Source of the DNA: Candidatus Gallibacteroides avistercoris
GTDB lineage: Bacteria; Bacteroidota; Bacteroidia; Bacteroidales; CHK158-818
Assembly: GCA_018714665.1 (NCBI GenBank)
Contig: DVNA01000196.1
Location: 1-9,178 of the forward strand
DNA: 9,178 nt
Direction of reading: 5' to 3'
Both the position numbers and the translations under genes were made by a program. This document shows positions 1 to 6,464 of this stretch, in pieces (the first letter of the stretch is position 1; each line of letters begins with the position of its first letter). The notes under the pieces are model-generated. The model saw nothing but the letters and a program-made list of their open reading frames with translations. It did no database searches and was not told the origin of the DNA.

Positions 1-733
1 CCATGACCAGGTGGGTGATGTTATTGGCCATCGGCCGGTTTTCCGAATAGTAATACCTCAACTGACGATGTTCGTAAATGCCTCCGGCCAACATCCCGAT
101 GCCCAACAACAGACTTTGTTGGAGAATCAACATCAAAATAGCCGGGATTAGAAACGTTCCGAACCCCGATTCGGGATTATAGAGGGTGACCGACTCGTAG
201 GGTATGGGCTGCGTGGCCATGGCCAACTGTTCATTCGTAGCACCGGGCAACGCCGAAGTTTGGAGTTTGGTATTCATCGCCAGACTCACATCGACCAACG
301 CTGTCAGAAAATTTTTATAATTGAGCAAAATACTCATGTCCGAATAAAAGGTTACCACGCTCTGTTCTCCCCGATAAAGGTTGCGCGAAAAATCGGACGG
401 GATAAACAGGATACCATAGGCCTTCTTTTCATACAAGAATCGCTTTGCCTCTTCCAAATCGGCACAATAAGAGACGATTCTGGCATTGGGAGTAGCATCC
501 ATCTTTTGCGAGAATTCGCGGCTGAGCGGCGTGCGGGCATTATCGACAACCACCATCGGCACCTCGCGTACAACCTCCGGATTGTATATCGACGCATACA
601 ATATGGGATATGCAAAGGGCAAGGCAAAGAAAAACAGCAACACCCCCCAATCCTTGAACACCTGCTTGAATTCGTTCTTCCAGACGAAACAGGTATCCCA
701 GAAAGCCAGCTTTATCGATTTGAACAGATTCAT
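1..733 (-). CDS. ABC-2 type permease, second of a tandem pair (C-terminus beyond window)
   Basis: Reading the minus strand from the ATG at 733 gives an uninterrupted frame of 244 codons that runs off the window at base 1, so the C-terminal part is missing. The protein starts MNLFKSIKLAFWDTC, has one hydrophobic segment at about residues 32-50, then a long extracytoplasmic domain containing ARTPLSREF and YGILFIPSDF, and re-enters the membrane near residues 195-215. One membrane helix, a large periplasmic loop, then a C-terminal membrane block is the layout of the ABC-2 permeases of the YhhJ/YbhR type. It is visibly paralogous to the gene just upstream (matching RTP-S--F and YG---IP-DF motifs). 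The start follows an A/G-rich stretch and lies 21 bases after the upstream stop, so the two are almost certainly co-transcribed. The likely role is the inner-membrane channel half of an efflux or export complex; the substrate is unknown. Confidence 0.88.
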   Translation of the reverse strand, partial: MNLFKSIKLAFWDTCFVWKNEFKQVFKDWGVLLFFFALPFAYPILYASIYNPEVVREVPMVVVDNARTPLSREFSQKMDATPNARIVSYCADLEEAKRFLYEKKAYGILFIPSDFSRNLYRGEQSVVTFYSDMSILLNYKNFLTALVDVSLAMNTKLQTSALPGATNEQLAMATQPIPYESVTLYNPESGFGTFLIPAILMLILQQSLLLGIGMLAGGIYEHRQLRYYYSENRPMANNITHLVM

Positions 734-754
734 CTTTTTCTTCTTTTTTTGCGG

Positions 755-1936
755 TTACGGTACATATACCTGTTTTATCAACGCCCTTTTCAACCGGGGC
801 AACAGCGGCACCGAGGCAATGGCAAAGAGCAGCAGCGCCAGATACTGTACCCGCGAATAATACAAGGGTATGCCGTTCAGGGCCTGGTCGGCATATATCA
901 GAAAATAGTGCCGCAGCGGGAATATGTTGGACAGAATCTGGAACGGCGTGTACATGGCCGGGGCAGGGAAAGAGAATCCGGTAATGGAGAACGAAATGAT
1001 CCCGAACAGCCCGGCAATACTCAACCCGATCCGGAGCGAAGGAGCAAAGCTCATCATAATCACCGCGTAACTTTGCGAAGCTACCACCAGCAACAACATG
1101 GCCAGGGCCATGTGCCAAAAATGGTTGTTCAACGGGAAGTGCCAATAACCGTACAGCAACGTCTGACAAAAGAGCCCCATGATGGTAAACAGAACCGTTT
1201 GGGGCATTAACTTGCCGGACAAAGCAACGGTGATGGAGCCTTGCCCGGTACGCAACCACTCCCGCGAGGTTTGATGCTTGATCTCACTGCCGATGCTGAA
1301 TACGGTTACCAACAACACCATCAGTTGCAACATTCCCGGCAAAAAGCTGTTGCACAAATAGATGGCATAACTGATCCAGGGATTTCCCAACGAATGCATA
1401 TCGGTAACAATGGGCTGTAACTGGGGCGACATCTGGTACTCGTACGCTCCTTTGGCCAACATCGTCTGTTGTACGACAGCGCCCGAAGCCAATACGGACA
1501 TGGTCTTGAAATCCTTGAACAACAGAGCTCCGGGGATGAAATAGATATTGTTGGTATAAAATGTCAATTCGGGACGTCGGCCAGACAGGACCTTGGCCTC
1601 AAAATCTTCGGGGATCACCACAAATCCGTATATCTCTCCCGCCTGTACGGCTTTTCGGGCTTCGGTATAGCTGTTGGCCGCCAAAACGATATGGGTTTCG
1701 CTGAACGAGTTAAGCTGCCGGATAAAATTACGGGAGGTAGGCGTCCTGTCCAGATCGACCACTCCGGCCGGTAAACGGCGGGGTAATCCCTCGTCCATCA
1801 ACGTCAGAAAAAAGAGGTATCCGAACAGCGGTAGAAAGACGATACACAAGATATAGAGCGGACGGGAAACCCAACGCCGCATCTCTCGTTTTACCACCGC
1901 AACAAACCCTTTTTTAAGCGATCCTTGTTCTGCCAT
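755..1936 (-). CDS. ABC-2 type permease, first of a tandem pair
   Basis: This is a complete 393-residue inner-membrane protein. Hydrophobic segments can be seen at about residues 26-47, 196-217, 244-265, 274-296, 301-323 and 363-381. A soluble domain of about 145 residues lies between the first and second, and contains DRTPTSRNF and YGFVVIPEDF. This is the ABC-2 permease architecture (YhhJ/YbhR/YbhS type), in which two permeases pair and are normally driven by a separate ATPase. An AAGGAC Shine-Dalgarno-like stretch near 1945-1950 supports the ATG at 1936. The gene follows the membrane fusion protein by 75 bases and precedes its paralogue by 21. The context (TolC, HlyD, permease, permease) implies export across both membranes, perhaps of drugs, lipids or toxic compounds. 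The substrate cannot be read from the sequence, and no nucleotide-binding domain is present in this protein. Confidence 0.92.
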   Translation of the reverse strand: MAEQGSLKKGFVAVVKREMRRWVSRPLYILCIVFLPLFGYLFFLTLMDEGLPRRLPAGVVDLDRTPTSRNFIRQLNSFSETHIVLAANSYTEARKAVQAGEIYGFVVIPEDFEAKVLSGRRPELTFYTNNIYFIPGALLFKDFKTMSVLASGAVVQQTMLAKGAYEYQMSPQLQPIVTDMHSLGNPWISYAIYLCNSFLPGMLQLMVLLVTVFSIGSEIKHQTSREWLRTGQGSITVALSGKLMPQTVLFTIMGLFCQTLLYGYWHFPLNNHFWHMALAMLLLVVASQSYAVIMMSFAPSLRIGLSIAGLFGIISFSITGFSFPAPAMYTPFQILSNIFPLRHYFLIYADQALNGIPLYYSRVQYLALLLFAIASVPLLPRLKRALIKQVYVP

Positions 1937-1971
1937 GAATCTTTGTCCTTTATATTAATAGGATAATATCT

Positions 1972-1992
1972 CCTGCTCTTTTAATGTGCAGG
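1972..1992 (-). other. Small inverted repeat between fusion-protein and permease genes
   Basis: The 75-base gap between the two genes contains a CCTGC / GCAGG inverted repeat (five base pairs, 11-base loop). There is no T-run directly after it on the minus strand, so it is not a convincing terminator. It could be an mRNA processing or stability element in the operon, or chance. Confidence 0.3.
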
Positions 1993-2011
1993 CCTTATTG
2001 CGAAACAGATT

Positions 2012-3034
2012 TTACTGTTGTTTAATCAATACGGACATTCCGGGCCGCAAGTTTTCTACCGGTTGAACGGGACGGGCCTTTATCTGGAAAGTCTTGGCAT
2101 CGTACTGCCCGGTGGTTTTGGTGGCACGCCAAACAGCGTATGTTCCCAAATCCTTGATATAATAGATTTTCAACGTAACCTCCTTATCGCCCAGGGCCGG
2201 GATAACGGCCTGCAACTCTTTTCCCATGGTCAAATGTTGCAACAGCTCTTCCCGCACATTGAAGGTTACCCACATCTTACTCAAATCGAGCACATTCATA
2301 ATGGGGGCTCCTGTCCCTACCAACTCTCCGGCATTGGGGAAAATATCGGATATTTCGCCATCGATGGGAGAGGTCAGGTAAGAATCGTCCAAAACCGACT
2401 CTACTTCGGCCACCGAACCTTTGGCTACATCGACCATGGCGGCCGAGGCCTCCTTATCTTCTATCTGGGCCCCTGTCTTGGCCATTTCATATTGCGACCG
2501 GGCGGCACTCTCCTTGGCCTGCATGGCTTTATAGTTAGCCTCGGCTTCGTCCCGTTTTTGGGCTGAAACAACGCCTTTGGCATAGAGGTTCTGGATACGT
2601 TCATAGGATTTTTTGGCGATATCCAGCCCGGCAACAGCCTGCTGCCACATGTCGTAGGCGGCATTCAACACCTCGATGCGGGTACCTTTATCGACCTTTT
2701 GGTTCTGGGCCTTGTACACATTTTCCATGGCTGTGGCTTGCATCAACTTGGCTTCTGCATCCGAAGAGAATATACGCACAACAGTATCGCCTTTCTGTAC
2801 CGACTCTCCCTCTTCTACCATAAACTCAACTATACGGCCGGGAAGTTTCCCCGATACGCGTACCTGGGTTGCCTCGGCCTGTCCCTGTATAATCTCCGGC
2901 CCGGGATTCAGCAAGAAAAATCCGATCAGCGCCAGAATTACTATAATGGAAATAAGAGCGACCAGTCCGATGGCCAAGCTCTTCTCTTTTTGTCGTTTCG
3001 GGGTATCCATATTCTCTTTTTTTTCTGTATCCAT
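2012..3034 (-). CDS. HlyD-family membrane fusion (periplasmic adaptor) protein
   Basis: This 340-residue protein is an inner-membrane-anchored periplasmic adaptor linking permeases to a TolC-type outer-membrane channel. Features in order: a charged N-terminus, one membrane anchor at about residues 19-42, a first lipoyl half near 54-90 (GRIVEFMVEEGESVQKGD), an alpha-helical hairpin at about 91-213 rich in A, E, K and Q, a second lipoyl half starting SPIDGEISDIFPNAGELV near 222-239, and a beta-barrel ending with the typical LRPGMSV motif near 329-335. This is the YhiI/EmrA-like HlyD layout at normal length. The start at 3034 lies three bases after the tolC stop. A second in-frame ATG at codon 9 (3010) is also possible and would leave the membrane anchor intact. 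Coupling to tolC translation is likely given the tiny gap. Confidence 0.94.
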   Translation of the reverse strand: MDTEKKENMDTPKRQKEKSLAIGLVALISIIVILALIGFFLLNPGPEIIQGQAEATQVRVSGKLPGRIVEFMVEEGESVQKGDTVVRIFSSDAEAKLMQATAMENVYKAQNQKVDKGTRIEVLNAAYDMWQQAVAGLDIAKKSYERIQNLYAKGVVSAQKRDEAEANYKAMQAKESAARSQYEMAKTGAQIEDKEASAAMVDVAKGSVAEVESVLDDSYLTSPIDGEISDIFPNAGELVGTGAPIMNVLDLSKMWVTFNVREELLQHLTMGKELQAVIPALGDKEVTLKIYYIKDLGTYAVWRATKTTGQYDAKTFQIKARPVQPVENLRPGMSVLIKQQ

Positions 3035-3037
3035 GTT

Positions 3038-4474
3038 TTATTTATTTTCAAATGTTCCTAGTGCTTTCGACAGATAAACTTCGCACAAACGCATATCGAT
3101 ACGGGCATCAATCCGTTCCGATTCTGCGGCCAGCCAGGCGGTTTGTGCCTCCAACACGTTGGTCGTGGTCAGTACTCCTTCGTCAAAACCGAGCTGGGCA
3201 TTCCGCAAATTTTCTTCGGCCTTGGCCATATTTTTTTCTGTCATCTCCATTTTCCGGGCAGCCTCTTTCACTTTAAATGCCGCCTGATTTACTTGAAGCT
3301 CGATCTTCTCTTTGGCTTCGGCCAGCTCCAACCGGGCAATACGAGTCCCGGCCTTGGCAGCTTTTACCTTGTAGATATTCTCGCCCCAATGCAACAGGGG
3401 GACTTTTACCATGACGCCGACATTGAACATCCCGTCGAAACGGTTCTGAAACCCTTTAAAACTACTGGGATTGGAAAAGAGGTAACTTCCCGTCAAGGCT
3501 ATCTGGGGATACATTTCCGAAGCAGCTATCTGTTGTTGTTTTTCGTATATTTTGGAGGCGAACTGCAAACTGTGCAACTCGCTGCGATGGGCATACACCT
3601 GTTCCATATCAACCATTCCGGTAGAGGGAATGGTTTGTGGACCGGTATTCTCATCGGCCAGGGAGTACGACAGATCTATCGGCAAACCGCACATCTGGGC
3701 CAACAACATCTTGGACAGGGACAACCCATCGTCCACCTTTACCAACGTTACTTCGGCTTCGTTCAATTTCACAGCTACCGATAGGCCGTCCGACTGGGTA
3801 GCAACTCCCTCCTGTATCATGACCTGTACGTCATTGTTCAGGTTTTTCAGCAACTCGACATACTTTTCGGCCATTTTCTTTTTGGCCACCAGCGACACCA
3901 CTTGCCAATAGGTCTCATCCACTTGGAAAATCAAATCTTTCATGGCCGTGTTTTGTTGTGATTCGGCCAATTTTTCTGCGAACTGGGTAATCTGGTTGTA
4001 GGCCCTGATCTTTCCTCCCATGAAAAGAGGCTGGGTAACCGATACCGCCCCTACGAACGTATTGCGAATGTCATACTCAAAAGCCTCTTTGGGTATATAG
4101 GCCCAATCCTTGGGCACATATTGTCCGTTCACCATGACCGGCTTGCCGTCCTCTCCGACCAACAACTGATCGGGACGAAGCGTAAATCCGCCATTGGCAT
4201 CTTGGCTACCTACCGGGAGCAGCTGGTCTTCGCTCAACAACGATATATTTTTTTGGTTGTAGAGGTAAACCCCCGTAAAATCGATACTGGGCAAATAATT
4301 TGTTACGGCCGCTTTTTTATTATACCCGGCTGCTACGACCCGCTCTTTTGCCATCTGCAATTGCTTGTTGTTGCGCATGGCCATATTCCGGCACGAATCC
4401 AACGTAAACAGGCTCTGCGCAGAGACATACCCCGATGAAACCAACAATAGAAACAGGAAAATCTGTTTTTTCAT
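3038..4474 (-). CDS. TolC-family outer-membrane efflux protein
   Basis: This 478-residue protein is the outer-membrane channel of the tripartite exporter encoded with the genes that follow. It begins with a signal peptide (MKKQIFLFLLLVSSGYVSAQ; signal peptidase I type, with no lipobox cysteine). The body shows long amphipathic helices rich in A, E, K and Q, for example residues near 190-260 and 370-470. They are interrupted by strand-forming parts such as the FVGAVSVTQPLFMGGKI and IALTGSYLF regions, as expected of two OEP repeats. The QPLFMGGK and VPLLHWGEN motifs mark the equivalent strand positions in the two halves. It is the first gene of the operon and is preceded by a 253-base control region with a phylum-type promoter. 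An insert near residues 80-130 (a loop rich in G, D and P) is probably an extracellular or equatorial loop. Substrate is unknown. Confidence 0.95.
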   Translation of the reverse strand: MKKQIFLFLLLVSSGYVSAQSLFTLDSCRNMAMRNNKQLQMAKERVVAAGYNKKAAVTNYLPSIDFTGVYLYNQKNISLLSEDQLLPVGSQDANGGFTLRPDQLLVGEDGKPVMVNGQYVPKDWAYIPKEAFEYDIRNTFVGAVSVTQPLFMGGKIRAYNQITQFAEKLAESQQNTAMKDLIFQVDETYWQVVSLVAKKKMAEKYVELLKNLNNDVQVMIQEGVATQSDGLSVAVKLNEAEVTLVKVDDGLSLSKMLLAQMCGLPIDLSYSLADENTGPQTIPSTGMVDMEQVYAHRSELHSLQFASKIYEKQQQIAASEMYPQIALTGSYLFSNPSSFKGFQNRFDGMFNVGVMVKVPLLHWGENIYKVKAAKAGTRIARLELAEAKEKIELQVNQAAFKVKEAARKMEMTEKNMAKAEENLRNAQLGFDEGVLTTTNVLEAQTAWLAAESERIDARIDMRLCEVYLSKALGTFENK

Positions 4475-4505
4475 ACTCGACTACTTTTTTTCGTTTTTTA
4501 CTACG

Positions 4506-4521
4506 ATCGTTGCATAAACAA
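4506..4521. repeat. Direct repeat copy A in the tolC leader
   Basis: Plus-strand ATCGTTGCATAAACAA. It matches copy B (4559-4574) at 15 of 16 positions, at a distance of exactly 53 bases, about five DNA helical turns. Two phased near-identical sites upstream of an efflux operon suggest a dimeric or cooperatively binding regulator. The regulator gene itself is not visible in the window. Confidence 0.5.
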
Positions 4522-4553
4522 GGCCTTATCTTTATTTCAAGAAACAGATAACC

Positions 4554-4574
4554 ATGCAATCGTTGCATAGACAA
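4554..4574. promoter_or_regulatory. Candidate operator: inverted repeat plus direct repeat copy B
   Basis: ATGCAATCGTTGCAT at 4554-4568 has perfect six-base arms (ATGCAA / TTGCAT) around a three-base centre. It overlaps copy B of the direct repeat, ATCGTTGCATAGACAA, at 4559-4574. Efflux operons of this type are often controlled by TetR/AcrR-family repressors that bind such palindromes. The site lies about 50 bases downstream of the predicted transcription start, where a repressor would act as a roadblock. An RNA-level role is also possible. Confidence 0.45.
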
Positions 4575-4584
4575 TCTTCTTCTC

Positions 4585-4615
4585 AAAAAGAAGAGTGCTT
4601 TCATCACACTCCTCT
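4585..4615 (-). other. Leader hairpin followed by a U-run (attenuator or 5' stabiliser)
   Basis: On the minus strand, nine base pairs (one of them G-U) form between 4607-4615 and 4589-4597 around a nine-base loop, directly followed by a run of T ending at 4585. The shape is that of an intrinsic terminator, but it lies only a few bases after the predicted transcription start. A hairpin so near the 5' end more often protects the message from decay. If transcription begins further upstream, it could attenuate tolC expression. Confidence 0.4.
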
Positions 4616-4626
4616 ATTTCATTCTA

Positions 4627-4658
4627 CAAATATATTTCAGTTTTTTCTACTTAACAAA
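4627..4658 (-). promoter_or_regulatory. Bacteroidota-type promoter of the tolC efflux operon
   Basis: On the minus strand a TTTG element (4658-4655) is followed after 20 bases by TATATTTG (4634-4627). This matches the TTTG / TAnnTTTG -33/-7 pattern used by the primary sigma factor of the phylum. Transcription would begin near 4620, giving a leader of about 145 bases before the tolC start at 4474. That leader contains the hairpin and both repeats. Confidence 0.65.
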
Positions 4659-4727
4659 TTTTTCGCCTCAATAGTTTTTATTTAAAAGGCTTTTTTACGC
4701 CCGGACAATCAAAAACGACAAGAGTGG

Positions 4728-5606
4728 TTATTTTTCAAGTGTAAAGGATTTTTTCCCTATCAAATTTCCATCTACAAATATATCTACCCGATACGATCCC
4801 GGTGTCAGATATTCGGTAATGGGCCAATACATCACCACAGCCAAATCCTCTCCTCCATACTCAATGAGCTTACGGGTAGAATAGGCTATCTCCTGGTCTT
4901 CATAAACAAACACGTTGGCACGATCCTTCACCAATACGTCATCATCCGGTTTCATAATACGCAGATAGACATATTTTTCACCTATTTCAGCGGTCACATT
5001 GCGGCTGATAGTAAAAGAGAACTTCAACTGGGTGGCCTTACTGATCTTATCGGTCTCTTTCCCCCTTTTGTTCAACGCCTCAGCAGTGATGCCTACGGCC
5101 GACAATTGGGCAGCCAAGGTTACCTGAGCACTCAACGCCTCGTTATCCTTTTTGATTTTTGAAACGGTACGCGTAGCTTCCTGATACTTTTGGGTTACCA
5201 CCTTGTTTTCCTGCTCCAATTTCTGATTCAACTGGTTCAACGAATCGACCGTGGCAACAAGCCCTCTCATGACGGCCCGTAAAGTATTCAACTCTTTTTG
5301 CAATTCGCGGATACGCTTGGCATTGGTCGATTTTACCGTTTTCAACTCCTCTTGCAAACGTTGAACCTTCATCCGTTCATTTTCGTATTGCATTTGGATC
5401 GAGTCGTTGTTAATATCCAATTTAAAGCCTTCATACTGGATGGCCAGCTGTGCATATTCATCTTCGAGTTCCTCTTTCTGAATATCAAATTCTTCTACCA
5501 GATTCTGCATCTTGCTGTGTTGATAAACCATATACCCAATGGTAAGTACCAACACGAATACCAATCCGGCAACAATACCTATCCATAATTTGGCATCTTT
5601 ATTCAT
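4728..5606 (-). CDS. Unrecognised membrane-anchored coiled-coil protein with beta-rich C-terminal domain
   Basis: I do not recognise a named family for this 292-residue protein. It has a short N-terminus, one membrane segment at about residues 7-28 (LWIGIVAGLVFVLVLTIGYM) and no clear cleavage site. A strongly predicted coiled coil follows at about 33-165, rich in E, K, Q, L and N. After a short linker, a beta-rich domain runs from about 170 to 292 and ends GSYRVDIFVDGNLIGKKSF, a pattern seen in Ig-like or carbohydrate-binding-like folds. By topology the coiled coil and C-terminal domain should face the periplasm. It has its own promoter and is divergent from the PASTA/ddl cluster, so a role in envelope organisation is possible but not shown. 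Coiled coils of this kind often attract misleading SMC or chromosome-partition names; no ATPase motif is present. The start at 5606 directly precedes the membrane segment and lies about 48 bases after the predicted transcription start. Confidence 0.88.
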   Translation of the reverse strand: MNKDAKLWIGIVAGLVFVLVLTIGYMVYQHSKMQNLVEEFDIQKEELEDEYAQLAIQYEGFKLDINNDSIQMQYENERMKVQRLQEELKTVKSTNAKRIRELQKELNTLRAVMRGLVATVDSLNQLNQKLEQENKVVTQKYQEATRTVSKIKKDNEALSAQVTLAAQLSAVGITAEALNKRGKETDKISKATQLKFSFTISRNVTAEIGEKYVYLRIMKPDDDVLVKDRANVFVYEDQEIAYSTRKLIEYGGEDLAVVMYWPITEYLTPGSYRVDIFVDGNLIGKKSFTLEK

Positions 5607-5660
5607 ACGCTTTTGAACCTAACCTTGTGTTATGTCGATAATATCATTAAAAACAATTGG

Positions 5661-5690
5661 CAAAGGTAATGTTTTTGCCGATTAAAACAA
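5661..5690 (-). promoter_or_regulatory. Bacteroidota-type promoter of the coiled-coil protein gene
   Basis: On the minus strand, TTG (5690-5688), a 19-base spacer and TACCTTTG (5668-5661) match the phylum's -33/-7 consensus. Transcription would begin near 5654, about 48 bases before the ATG at 5606. Confidence 0.65.
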
Positions 5691-5794
5691 CGGCAATAAG
5701 ATTTTTTATATAATGTATTCACACTCAAAATGACATAAAAATTCAAAATCTGTAACTTTATAAACGAAAAACCGTTTTTCCATTCTAATTTTCC

Positions 5795-5802
5795 TATCTT
5801 TG
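5795..5802 (+). promoter_or_regulatory. Bacteroidota-type -7 box of the PASTA-rluA-ddl cluster
   Basis: TATCTTTG matches TAnnTTTG exactly and is followed by GCCCCACATT, placing the transcript start near 5809 and the ATG about 20 bases later. The -33 region (around 5772-5779, a T-run) fits only loosely. It sits in the 222-base divergent gap, back to back with the minus-strand promoter at 5661-5690. Confidence 0.6.
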
Positions 5803-5828
5803 CCCCACATTACAAGAGATACCGAACA

Positions 5829-6464
5829 ATGATGAAAATAGTAAAATTGCTTTGGAGCAATCTTATAATCAGAAACTTGATTTTCATAGCCATTGCAACC
5901 GGATGTATCATCCTCGGCGTGATGGTTTGGCTCAACAACTATACCCGCCACAATGAGGCAATTGCCGTACCCGATCTTCGTACCATGCAGGTAAATGCCG
6001 CAGAACAGGCTTTATCCAGAGTAGGACTGAAATACGAGATCATCGACTCGGTATATACCAAAGAGGTCGCACCCGGAGCCATTGTGGAACAAACTCCCGA
6101 GGCCAACTCGAAAGTAAAAAAAGGAAGAACTATCTACCTGACAACCAACGCCTCGTCGGTACAGACATTCCCCCTTCCCGACATCGAAGAGATGTCACAA
6201 CGACAAGCCGTGGCGACCTTACGTGCCATCGGGTTTAAAATAGACAGCGTCTCTTACGTCCATTATGAATACAAAGACCTGGTGGTCGGTGTCAGATATA
6301 AAAACCGACCGGTAAAAAAAGGAGATAACATTCCCGTAGGCAGCCGATTGGTCGTTTTAGTAGGTGACGGCTACGCCTCTGCCGCCAGCAACGATACCAT
6401 CCCCGGAGAATCAGCCACGGATACCGACAAGATAGACAAAGTCAGTCAAGAATGGATGCAATAA
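5829..6464 (+). CDS. Membrane-anchored PASTA-domain protein (two PASTA repeats)
   Basis: This 211-residue protein has an N-terminal membrane segment at about residues 13-35 (LIIRNLIFIAIATGCIILGV) and two PASTA domains. The first spans about 45-107 (AVPDLRTMQVNAAEQALSR ... EQTPEANSKVKKGRTIYLTT), the second about 112-180 (FPLPDIEEMSQRQAVATLR ... NIPVGSRLVVLVGDG). A polar 30-residue tail rich in S, D and T follows. PASTA domains bind peptidoglycan or beta-lactam-like muropeptides in Ser/Thr kinases and penicillin-binding proteins. Here there is no kinase or transpeptidase domain, so a sensor or scaffold role in the periplasm is an inference. It sits two genes upstream of ddl. The start could be the ATG at 5829 or the next codon at 5832. 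The 3' end overlaps the pseudouridine synthase gene by 13 bases, implying coupled translation. Confidence 0.92.
   Translation: MMKIVKLLWSNLIIRNLIFIAIATGCIILGVMVWLNNYTRHNEAIAVPDLRTMQVNAAEQALSRVGLKYEIIDSVYTKEVAPGAIVEQTPEANSKVKKGRTIYLTTNASSVQTFPLPDIEEMSQRQAVATLRAIGFKIDSVSYVHYEYKDLVVGVRYKNRPVKKGDNIPVGSRLVVLVGDGYASAASNDTIPGESATDTDKIDKVSQEWMQ

Noticed and set aside
260..1210. Long plus-strand open frame of 316 codons antisense to the permease genes
   Set aside because: Its product is rich in Q, R, H and G with no domain or membrane pattern. It spans two minus-strand genes that have clear family features, so it is a shadow of their codon bias.
540..1259. Minus-strand 239-codon frame overlapping both permeases
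   Set aside because: It is out of frame with both permeases, covers their junction, and its product has no recognisable features. Both permeases read well in their own frames.
4320..4607. A genuine 95-residue protein upstream of and overlapping tolC
   Set aside because: The frame runs about 155 bases into tolC, and the product looks like translated non-coding leader followed by shifted tolC. It is kept only as a possible leader in the hairpin finding.
4675..4727. Possible terminator after the coiled-coil protein gene
   Set aside because: Only a three- to four-pair GGC/GCC stem with an A-rich loop is visible before a short T-run, too weak to call.
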